Source: Erysipelotrichaceae bacterium (GTDB lineage Bacteria > Bacillota_I > Bacilli_A > Erysipelotrichales > Erysipelotrichaceae). From it: a stretch of 11,860 bases of DNA. The notes under the pieces are model-generated. The model was not told the DNA's origin. It did not search any database and saw nothing but the letters and a program-made list of their open reading frames with translations. Position 1 is the first letter of the stretch. The number at the start of each line of letters is the position of its first letter. Of the stretch, positions 5,779 through 11,860 are shown piece by piece. The stretch spans positions 1 through 11,860 of the forward strand of contig JAGACP010000184.1 in assembly GCA_017614055.1 (NCBI GenBank), in the 5' to 3' direction. The position numbers and the translations under genes are program-made.

Positions 5779-6669
5779 ATGAAGTATTTAGTATTGATCG
5801 CGGTGCTGGCGATACTGGTATTGTCCGTACTGCTTTCCAGCCTGTGCGTCGTTCCTCAGGGAAACGCATGGATCATTGAAACGCTCGGCAAATATGCCGA
5901 TACATGGCATGCGGGCATGCACCTCAAGGCCCCTCTTATCTCCAGAGTCGTCAGGAAGATATCTCTGAAGGAACAGGTCGCCGACTTCGAGCCGCAGTCC
6001 GTCATCACCAAAGATAACGTCACCATGAACGTCGACTCGGTCGTCTATTTCCAGGTCATCGATCCTAAAGCCCTGACCTACGGAGTCGAAAGACCGATCG
6101 CCGCCATCGAGAATCTCTGTGCTACTACGCTGAGAAACATCATCGGTTCCATGACTCTCGATGAGACTCTGACCAGCAGAGAAAAGATCAACGAAGAGAC
6201 CATCAAGGTCCTCGATGAAGCCACCAACAAGTGGGGCATCGACATCACGCGTGTCGAGGTCCAGAACATCACTCCTCCGAAGTCCATCCAGGAAGCCATG
6301 GAGAAGCAGATGAAGGCCGAGAGAGAAAAGAGAGCCGTCATCCTTACTGCCGAAGGCGAGAAGCAGTCAGCCATCACCAGGGCAGAAGGTGAAAAAGAAA
6401 GCGCGATCCTCAGAGCCGATGCGGTGAGAGAGGAAAGGATCAGGACCGCCCAGGGTGAAGCGGAAGCCATCATGGCAGTCGCGGAAGCCCAGGCCAAGGC
6501 CATCGAGATGGTCAACGACGCCAAGCCTTCGAAGGAGTATCTGTCAATCAGATCGATGGAGGCTGCCGAGAAGATGGCGAACGGCCAGTCTACGAAGATC
6601 ATCGTACCGTCGCAGCTGCAGGATCTTACTTCGATTGCGACAGTGTTCAAAGAAACCAACAAAGATTAA
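5779..6669 (+). CDS. SPFH/Band 7 (stomatin/paraslipin-like) membrane scaffold protein
   Basis: A 296-residue protein. One N-terminal membrane helix (about 3-23) is followed by the SPFH domain (about 24-180), with the family's VPQGNAWIIETLGKY opening and a SVITKDNVTMNVDSVVYFQV core, then a long Ala/Glu/Lys coiled coil (about 175-250). The coiled coil contains a repeated unit RAEGEK / TAEGEK and GEAEAIMAVAEAQAKA typical of slipins. Such proteins oligomerise at the membrane and organise microdomains or control membrane proteases; the specific client is not known here. AGGAGG (5766-5771) is 7 nt upstream. It follows a small unknown membrane protein rather than the common NfeD partner. A hairpin follows the stop. 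Confidence 0.93.
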   Translation: MKYLVLIAVLAILVLSVLLSSLCVVPQGNAWIIETLGKYADTWHAGMHLKAPLISRVVRKISLKEQVADFEPQSVITKDNVTMNVDSVVYFQVIDPKALTYGVERPIAAIENLCATTLRNIIGSMTLDETLTSREKINEETIKVLDEATNKWGIDITRVEVQNITPPKSIQEAMEKQMKAEREKRAVILTAEGEKQSAITRAEGEKESAILRADAVREERIRTAQGEAEAIMAVAEAQAKAIEMVNDAKPSKEYLSIRSMEAAEKMANGQSTKIIVPSQLQDLTSIATVFKETNKD

Positions 6670-6676
6670 GCTGTTG

Positions 6677-6704
6677 ATTAAAAGCTCTGTCCAGAGCTTT
6701 TAAT
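6677..6704 (+). terminator. Hairpin between the SPFH and DUF2130 genes (terminator or attenuator)
   Basis: Perfect 12-bp stem ATTAAAAGCTCT / AGAGCTTTTAAT (6677-6688 with 6693-6704) with a GTCC loop. The T run lies partly inside the stem and only TTT follows, so termination may be partial. The next gene's AGGAGG begins 4 nt later, leaving no room for a separate promoter. It may therefore set the level of read-through or protect the upstream mRNA rather than end the operon. Confidence 0.6.
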
Positions 6705-6719
6705 TTAAAGGAGGCATGA

Positions 6720-7862
6720 ATGAACCAGATAAAATGTCCCAGATGCGGAGAAGTGTTCCAGATCGATGAATCGAGCTACGATTCCATCGTCAGACAGGTC
6801 AGGGACCATGAATTCAACGACGAACTGAAAAGAAGAGAACTCGAATATGAACAGAAGATAAAGTCTGCCGTAGAACTTGCCAAGGCCAGGACGGAGAATG
6901 ATTCCAAGGAAGATATCTCCAGGCTCAGGCAGGAGATAACAAGGCTTAAGACCGAACTCGAGAACAAGGATTCCGAATCAAAACTGATGGTCAGCGAAGC
7001 CGTGGCCCTCAAGAACAAGGAACTTATGCAGCTGCAGGCGAGCTCCCAGGCCATGAAAGAGAGCTACGAGACGAAGCTTTCCGACAAGGACGAGCAGATA
7101 GCCTACTACAAGGATTTCAAGGCCAGGCAGTCCACGAAGATGATAGGAGAGGATCTTGAGCAGCACTGTCTCTATGAGTTCAACAGGGTGAGACCTCTTT
7201 TCAGGAACGCCTACTTCGAGAAGGACAACGATGCCAGCGAAGGAAGCAAGGGGGATTTCATCTTCAGGGATTATGACGATGACGGCACGGAGATCGTATC
7301 GATAATGTTCGAGATGAAGAACGAAGCCGACGAGACAGCCACCAAGCACAAGAACGAGGATTTCCTGGACAAGCTGGACAAGGACCGCAGAAACAAGAAC
7401 TGCGAGTATGCGGTGCTTGTATCGCTGCTCGAGATGAACAGTGATCTATACAACGAAGGCATCGTCGACATGTCCCACAGATACGCAAAGATGTATGTGG
7501 TCAGACCGCAGAATTTCATTTCGATCATCACGTTGCTGAGGAATGCGAACCTCAATTCGCTTGACTACAAGAGGCAGCTGACCGTCGCCAAGAATCAGGA
7601 TCTGGATTATCAGAACTTCGAGGCGAACATGATCAGTTTCAAGGAAGCATTCGGCAGGAACTATGAACTGGCTTCCAGGAAGTTCCAGGATGCGATCGAC
7701 GACATCGACAGGACGATCAAGGCACTTGAAAAGACCAAGAACGATCTTGTGTCTTCCGAACGTAATCTGAGGCTTGCCAACGACAAGGCTCAGGATCTTT
7801 CGATCAAGAAACTGACGAAGAACGCTCCGAGCATCGCCGAAAAGATCAACGGTTCAAAATAA
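6720..7862 (+). CDS. DUF2130 protein: CxxC motif, coiled coils, PD-(D/E)XK-like core
   Basis: A 380-residue cytoplasmic protein resembling the DUF2130 family, whose function is unknown. It opens with a half zinc-ribbon CPRC (C6, C9), then a long charged coiled coil (about 20-135). A globular core follows (about 138-275) with GEDLEQ, GDFIF (D179) and FEMKNE (E198, K200). This Glu...Asp...ExK order is that of PD-(D/E)XK nuclease-like folds. A second helical, coiled-coil tail runs from about 300 to 365. AGGAGG (6709-6714) lies 5 nt upstream. No promoter is visible between the preceding hairpin and the start, so expression probably depends on read-through from the SPFH operon. Nuclease activity is inference: residues are in the right order but no partner methylase or defence gene is nearby. 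Confidence 0.85.
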   Translation: MNQIKCPRCGEVFQIDESSYDSIVRQVRDHEFNDELKRRELEYEQKIKSAVELAKARTENDSKEDISRLRQEITRLKTELENKDSESKLMVSEAVALKNKELMQLQASSQAMKESYETKLSDKDEQIAYYKDFKARQSTKMIGEDLEQHCLYEFNRVRPLFRNAYFEKDNDASEGSKGDFIFRDYDDDGTEIVSIMFEMKNEADETATKHKNEDFLDKLDKDRRNKNCEYAVLVSLLEMNSDLYNEGIVDMSHRYAKMYVVRPQNFISIITLLRNANLNSLDYKRQLTVAKNQDLDYQNFEANMISFKEAFGRNYELASRKFQDAIDDIDRTIKALEKTKNDLVSSERNLRLANDKAQDLSIKKLTKNAPSIAEKINGSK

Positions 7863-8711
7863 TCACATGTAGGTGTACATGTCGCCCGCCTGTACGAAAT
7901 GGGCGTCGATGTGTCCGCCTATCGCATCATCGAGATATTCCAGCATATATTTCATTCCAGGCTCCTCGAGGTTGAAGTGACCGGCGGCCAGTATGGCTTT
8001 GTCCTGTCCCAGCTGAGAGGAGTCTTTTATATATTCTGTGAGAGTGAAGTCTATCAGCTCAAGCGGAAGGATGAGATTGATGTTTTCTCTGTCTATCCTT
8101 TCGATGAGAGGCTTGATGTCCTGTCCTTCCTGGATGTGTCCGCAGATCAGGATCTTCGTCACTTTCGCATCCATGTTTCCGATGCATTTGAGACCATTGA
8201 GGTTCCATTTCTCCATGAGTAGCTTTCCAACCTCGCGCGGAGTTGTCTGCTGACATTCCAGATACAATGCGCCGGTAAGGTCACTTGTTATTACGGCATC
8301 GTCCCATCCCGTGACTTTCGCAAGTCCGTAGAAGATGCCGTCGATGTATCCGCCTCTGTAAGGTATTCCCGAATGGATGTAGTCGTGGCATCTCCAGACC
8401 ACCATTCCGTATTCTTCAAGCAGTTTCTTCTTGGCCAGATATGTCTCGTTGTGACTCTCTTCCAGCCAGTCTCTCTTGTCTCCGCGGTTCCACAGCATGG
8501 CCTCGTGGGCGATGATCAGGTTGGCTCCCAGTTCATGGGCTTTCCTGATGACATCGACCGAAGCGTAGATGGTCGTCACTATCCCCGTGCATTCGACTTC
8601 CGGGTCGCCGAAAAGGATCTTGTCTCTGGTCGTGGCATCGTCTATCTTCATGCCCATCCATGATCCCTGACAGTAGTTCTTGATATTGTTTATTACTTCA
8701 CTTACCAGCAT
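7863..8711 (-). CDS. NIF3/DUF34-like dinuclear-metal family protein, divergent
   Basis: A 282-residue protein with the overall NIF3 plan: N-terminal GIVTTIYASVDVIRKAHELGANLIIAHE, a middle insert, and a C-terminal half containing AAGHFNLEEPGMKY. Family members bind two metals and are often called GTP cyclohydrolase-like, but their biochemical role is unsettled. Candidate metal ligands are H69, E70, H109, D110, H245 and E249. The usual N-terminal H-H-P motif reads H-E-A here, so metal binding may differ. AGGAG (8721-8725) lies 9 nt before the ATG. The gene is divergent from tsaC across a 74-nt gap and convergent with the DUF2130 gene, their stop codons abutting with no intergenic base. Confidence 0.83.
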   Translation of the reverse strand: MLVSEVINNIKNYCQGSWMGMKIDDATTRDKILFGDPEVECTGIVTTIYASVDVIRKAHELGANLIIAHEAMLWNRGDKRDWLEESHNETYLAKKKLLEEYGMVVWRCHDYIHSGIPYRGGYIDGIFYGLAKVTGWDDAVITSDLTGALYLECQQTTPREVGKLLMEKWNLNGLKCIGNMDAKVTKILICGHIQEGQDIKPLIERIDRENINLILPLELIDFTLTEYIKDSSQLGQDKAILAAGHFNLEEPGMKYMLEYLDDAIGGHIDAHFVQAGDMYTYM

Positions 8712-8773
8712 TTTTCTTTTCTCCTGTCTTTATTGTAGTTGATTTTGCGTAGATATAAAAAGTGACAATAAGT

Positions 8774-8779
8774 TATAAT
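8774..8779 (+). promoter_or_regulatory. -10 element of the tsaC operon (predicted leaderless start)
   Basis: Perfect TATAAT with 6 nt between it and the ATG at 8786, so transcription should begin at the A of the start codon or within a base of it. No Shine-Dalgarno can fit. At 17-nt spacing the -35 position (8751-8756, AGATAT) is poor. Confidence 0.5.
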
Positions 8780-8785
8780 TAATTT

Positions 8786-9391
8786 ATGAAGACCATCCGG
8801 TATGCGAAGACGGATATGGATAAAATAATCAATACGTTGATTTCAGGGGGGATTCTGGCTTTTCCCACGGATACGGTGTTCGGCCTGGGCTGCATCATGG
8901 ATGAAGATGCGATGAAGAAGATATATGAGGCCAAGGAAAGAGATCTGAACAAGTCTCTGCCGATGATGTGCAGCGGCATCGATATGATAAAGGAATATGC
9001 ATACGTATCGGAAGATGCGGAAAAGATCATCGAAGGATTCACTCCCGGTGCGCTTACGATAGTCCTGAAGAAGAAGGAGAACGTCGATGACTGTCTTACC
9101 GGAGGCAAAAAGACCATAGCCATCAGGGTCCCCGACGATGAATGGATCATAGAGCTGATAACGAAGATGGGGAAGCCGCTCATGGTGACAAGCGCGAACA
9201 TTTCCGAACACGGCTCCCTGCTTAAATGGAAGGACGTATACAGGGAAATGAAAGGAAAGATCGACGGCATGGTGTGCGAGGATGCGAGAGGAGACCTGGC
9301 AAGCACGATCGTCGATGCATCAGAAGAAGAGATAAGACTGCTGAGGCAGGGCCCGATAGATTTTGAACGGATAATGGAGGTTACAAGATGA
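8786..9391 (+). CDS. tsaC: L-threonylcarbamoyladenylate synthase (TsaC/YrdC/Sua5 family)
   Basis: A 201-residue cytoplasmic enzyme that makes threonylcarbamoyl-AMP from threonine, bicarbonate and ATP, releasing pyrophosphate, for the t6A37 modification of ANN-decoding tRNAs. Visible YrdC features are GGILAFPTDTVFGLGC (21-36), a KxR with following Lys (K50, R52, K56) for nucleotide binding, PGALTIVL (87-94), SANIS (136-140) and STIVD (173-177). It has the short TsaC form without the extra C-terminal Sua5 domain. No Shine-Dalgarno precedes the ATG, and a TATAAT sits just upstream, suggesting leaderless translation. The stop overlaps the pyrophosphatase start (ATGA), a natural pairing since this reaction makes pyrophosphate. 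Confidence 0.92.
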   Translation: MKTIRYAKTDMDKIINTLISGGILAFPTDTVFGLGCIMDEDAMKKIYEAKERDLNKSLPMMCSGIDMIKEYAYVSEDAEKIIEGFTPGALTIVLKKKENVDDCLTGGKKTIAIRVPDDEWIIELITKMGKPLMVTSANISEHGSLLKWKDVYREMKGKIDGMVCEDARGDLASTIVDASEEEIRLLRQGPIDFERIMEVTR

Positions 9392-11004
9392 AGAAACAGC
9401 ACCCGATATATGTCGTGGGACACAAGAATCCCGATACCGATGCCATTGTTTCTGCGATAGGATATGCCGAATACAAGAAAGCCAAGGGAGAAAACGCGAT
9501 AGCTTCGCGCATCGGCTCCGTCGGCAGCGAGACCGAATATCTGCTGGAGAGGTTCGGCTTCGAAGATCCGGCGATGTTGTTCACGGCCAAGTCGATCCTT
9601 AAAGAGATCGAGATGGACAAGGCCGCCCTGGCCGACAGGAACATGACGATGAAGGAGGCTCTGGACAAGGTCCTCAAGCTGAAGAACAGAGGTCTCATCG
9701 TCGTGGACAGGAAGAAGAAACTGGAAGGCATCGTTACGCTGGACGACCTGACATACATGTGGACCAAGACCGACAAGGAACTTGAATCGATCATAAAGAC
9801 CATCGATGTCGACAACATCGTCAAGACCATCAACGGAACCCTGGTACTTAGAGGTGAAAGAGGTCTTTCGGGAAAGATGCACATGTTCCCGAGCCTGAAG
9901 TCCAACGTCGAAGACGACAGTATCGTCCTTCTGCGTAACGAGGACGACAAGCTGCAGTACTGCCTGGAACTTGGCGCATCGATGTTCGTAATCTGCACGT
10001 CGTCGCCGATCTCCGACCACATCATGAAGATGGCAAGGGATGCCGGTGCGTCGATAATAACCACGGAGCTCACGCCTCTGTTCATCACGCGTCTGATCTA
10101 TCAGACTCCGACCATCGAACAGATCATGATATCCAAAGAGAAGATCGATTTCTTCAACATCGACGATACCGTCGACGAGGCCAGCAAGAAGATCGCCAAG
10201 TCGAGACACCGTTCATATCCGGTACTTGATGAGAATGGAGCTGTTGTCGGAGCCATATCGCGCTACCATCTGTTCAACTATCAGAAGAAACAGCTCATAC
10301 TGGTAGACCACAACGAGGTCAAGCAGGCTGTCGATGATCTCAAGGAAGCGGAAGTAGTGGAGATCGTTGACCATCACCGCTACGGCGGTTTCAGGACCGA
10401 CAATCCTATCAGCATCACCACGATGCCGGTGGGAGCAACTTCCACGATCGTGGCGTACAGATTCATCGACGAGAAGATGAAACTGCCGAAGAACCTGGCG
10501 GGCATCCTGCTGGGCGGCATCGTTTCCGATACCATGAACTTCAAGTCTCCGACGACTACGGATCTTGACATCGAGATGGCTGAAAAGCTCGAGAAGATCT
10601 GCGGAGTCGGACACGACGAACTGTCCAAGGCCATGATTGAACACAGTGAATCGCTGCTGGACAAGAGATATATCGAGATCGTATACAACGATTTCAAGGA
10701 ATTCACCATCGAAGGAAACAAGGTGGGTCTGTCTCAGGCCGTCTGCAGAAGCAGGGAAGAGTATACACAGCTCAAAGACAACCTGCAGAAATATCTGGAA
10801 GATTCGTGCAAGTCCGGAGGATACGACCTTCTGATGGTCATGCTGACGAATGCCAACGGTTCGGGATCGTATCTGCTTGCCGCCGGCGACAAGAAGAGCG
10901 TGATAAAGAACTACTTCGAGATGAAGGACAATTTCGTAAGCGGTCTGGTATCGCGCAAGAAGCAGCTGCTTCCGGCGGTGATAGACTGTCTGGAGAACAA
11001 ATAA
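9388..11004 (+). CDS. ppaC: Manganese-dependent inorganic pyrophosphatase (family II) with CBS domains
   Basis: A 538-residue cytoplasmic DHH-superfamily enzyme that hydrolyses pyrophosphate to phosphate. The catalytic N-terminal part carries GHKNPDTDA (H12, D16, D18). A regulatory insert follows: CBS (about 68-125), DRTGG-like region (about 128-240) and CBS (about 243-297). The DHH part then resumes with VDHNE (D307, H308), VDHH (D328-H330) and a VSDT motif (D381). The C-terminal SRKKQ (522-526) is the family II substrate-binding signature. Length matches CBS-DRTGG pyrophosphatases of Clostridia, which are inhibited or activated by adenine nucleotides. GGAGG (9376-9380) is 7 nt upstream and the start overlaps the tsaC stop, implying translational coupling. 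Confidence 0.95.
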   Translation: MKKQHPIYVVGHKNPDTDAIVSAIGYAEYKKAKGENAIASRIGSVGSETEYLLERFGFEDPAMLFTAKSILKEIEMDKAALADRNMTMKEALDKVLKLKNRGLIVVDRKKKLEGIVTLDDLTYMWTKTDKELESIIKTIDVDNIVKTINGTLVLRGERGLSGKMHMFPSLKSNVEDDSIVLLRNEDDKLQYCLELGASMFVICTSSPISDHIMKMARDAGASIITTELTPLFITRLIYQTPTIEQIMISKEKIDFFNIDDTVDEASKKIAKSRHRSYPVLDENGAVVGAISRYHLFNYQKKQLILVDHNEVKQAVDDLKEAEVVEIVDHHRYGGFRTDNPISITTMPVGATSTIVAYRFIDEKMKLPKNLAGILLGGIVSDTMNFKSPTTTDLDIEMAEKLEKICGVGHDELSKAMIEHSESLLDKRYIEIVYNDFKEFTIEGNKVGLSQAVCRSREEYTQLKDNLQKYLEDSCKSGGYDLLMVMLTNANGSGSYLLAAGDKKSVIKNYFEMKDNFVSGLVSRKKQLLPAVIDCLENK

Positions 11005-11005
11005 C

Positions 11006-11860
11006 ATGTATCTGCTTGAGCATGGACATCTCGTCATCGACGGAAACAGGGAATTCCTGGACGGAGCGATTCTTGTCGACAACGGAAGGATCGCAGAAGT
11101 CTATCCCCAGTCTTCCAGGGTGAAGGATGTTCCCGAAGGAACAGAAAGGATAGATCTGAAAGGCCAGGTAGTCATGCCTGGTTATTTCGATACGCACACC
11201 CACGGAAGTGTTGGCATTAGTTTCGACGATACGGACATCGAAGGATTCGAGAAAGTATCTGAAGATTTCCTTAGATCGGGGACTACCGGTTTCATCGCTT
11301 CTCTTTCATATGCGCTTGATGGCGACGGATACATCGAAAAGCTGAAGATGCTGGAAGACTATGAAAGTTCACGTTCCCGTTTCATGGGCATACATCTGGA
11401 AGGGCCGTTCCTCAGTACAAAACATATCGGCGTAGGGGGAGGAGAAAAGTTCGTCGGACCGGACATGGAACTGATGGAAAGGATGCAAGCAGCAAGCACG
11501 AAGATAAGACAGATGACGATCGCCTATGAACTTGAAGGAGCGAAAGAGATCGGAAAACTGCTTAAGGAAAAAGGAATAAAGGTCATGTGCGGTCATTCGG
11601 ATGCCGTACTTGAAGATCTTGACGACAACGTCGACGGATTCACCCATCTGTTCAACGCCATGCGTTCGTTACATCACAGGGACATCACACTGGTCAACTG
11701 CGCCTTCATGAACAGATGGCAGTGCGAAGTCATCACTGACGGTCATCATATCGACAGGAACGTTCTGAAACTGATCCTGAAAAACATCGACAGGGACAGG
11801 ATAATGATCGTCACCGATTCCAGCATAGCCAGAAACATGCCTGACGGAGAGTATGATTTC
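11006..11860 (+). CDS. nagA: N-acetylglucosamine-6-phosphate deacetylase-like amidohydrolase, 3' truncated by window
   Basis: The first 285 residues of an amidohydrolase resembling NagA, which deacetylates GlcNAc-6-phosphate to glucosamine-6-phosphate in amino-sugar use and cell-wall recycling. Motifs in order are PGYFDTHTHG (HxH at 64 and 66), HLEGPFLS (E132), CGHSDA (H197), THLFNAMRSLHHR (H214), ITDGHHID and VTDS (D271, candidate catalytic Asp). The frame is open to the window end. It starts 1 nt after the pyrophosphatase stop, with only a weak TGGAG (10991-10995) 10 nt upstream, so expression likely depends on the preceding gene. The usual KG(A/T)H segment after the LEGP motif reads IGVGGG and the PGVVGAAL segment is altered, so substrate range may differ from classical NagA. 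Confidence 0.85.
   Translation, partial: MYLLEHGHLVIDGNREFLDGAILVDNGRIAEVYPQSSRVKDVPEGTERIDLKGQVVMPGYFDTHTHGSVGISFDDTDIEGFEKVSEDFLRSGTTGFIASLSYALDGDGYIEKLKMLEDYESSRSRFMGIHLEGPFLSTKHIGVGGGEKFVGPDMELMERMQAASTKIRQMTIAYELEGAKEIGKLLKEKGIKVMCGHSDAVLEDLDDNVDGFTHLFNAMRSLHHRDITLVNCAFMNRWQCEVITDGHHIDRNVLKLILKNIDRDRIMIVTDSSIARNMPDGEYDF

Noticed and set aside
6480..6580. SPFH and DUF2130 pair as a defence system
   Set aside because: No methylase, helicase, toxin-like or nucleotide-signalling gene is nearby, and both proteins are common in ordinary genomes.
7865..7882. Hairpin as a terminator for the DUF2130 gene
   Set aside because: The stem is AT-rich and short and there is no T tract on either strand; it lies within coding sequence.
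8779..10209. 476-codon minus-strand open frame opposite tsaC and the pyrophosphatase
   Set aside because: It runs antisense across two clearly conserved genes and has no family motif, so it is a shadow frame.
10213..11082. 289-codon minus-strand open frame opposite the pyrophosphatase 3' end
   Set aside because: No motif, no ribosome-binding site, and fully antisense to conserved catalytic sequence.

Overview
The window looks like chromosomal housekeeping sequence from a low- to mid-GC Gram-positive anaerobe (Bacillota). A clostridial or erysipelotrichial origin is my best guess. The reasons are strong AGGAGG ribosome-binding sites, heavy use of AGG/AGA and ATA codons, a FeoA-FeoA-FeoB-Cys-rich iron cassette, a TGS/SAD-type nucleoside kinase, a CBS-containing family II pyrophosphatase and a lipobox lipoprotein. 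No rRNA, tRNA, IS element, prophage or CRISPR array is visible. Both ends of the window cut through genes, and no stretch longer than about 180 bases lacks a gene or a recognisable regulatory element.

Layout: (1) 2-1555, the 3' part of a nucleoside (uridine-type) kinase with threonyl-tRNA-synthetase-like N-terminal domains, followed by two tandem hairpin terminators. (2) 1665-4524, a compact ferrous-iron operon: a strong promoter carrying two copies of a GTTAGT-N4-ACTAAC inverted repeat, then feoA, feoA, feoB and a 53-residue FeoB-associated Cys-rich membrane protein, ended by a bidirectional terminator. (3) 4565-5176 (minus), a lipoprotein of unknown function with a Pro-Glu-rich linker. (4) 5280-7862 (plus), a small membrane protein of unknown function, an SPFH/Band 7 protein, a hairpin, and a DUF2130 coiled-coil protein with a putative PD-(D/E)XK nuclease-like core. 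(5) 7863-8711 (minus), a divergent NIF3/DUF34 protein whose stop codon directly abuts that of the DUF2130 gene. (6) 8786-11860 (plus), a tightly packed operon: TsaC/YrdC/Sua5-type threonylcarbamoyl-AMP synthase, CBS-type manganese pyrophosphatase, and the 5' part of a NagA-like N-acetylglucosamine-6-phosphate deacetylase.

How the genes fit together: in the feo operon, FeoB moves Fe2+, the two FeoA proteins are probable regulators, the Cys-rich peptide is a probable accessory, and the tandem inverted repeats are placed as metal-repressor operators would be. In the last operon TsaC releases pyrophosphate and the next, translationally overlapping gene hydrolyses pyrophosphate, so a thermodynamic coupling is plausible. 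Two genes (5280 and 8786) have no Shine-Dalgarno sequence and a -10-like hexamer 6-7 nt before the ATG, which suggests leaderless transcripts.

I found no clear new multi-gene system such as a defence island. The points most worth a second look are the tandem operator, the DUF2130 protein, the unknown membrane protein paired with the SPFH protein, the leaderless candidates and the TsaC-pyrophosphatase coupling. All assignments come from reading motifs by eye; no searches were run.
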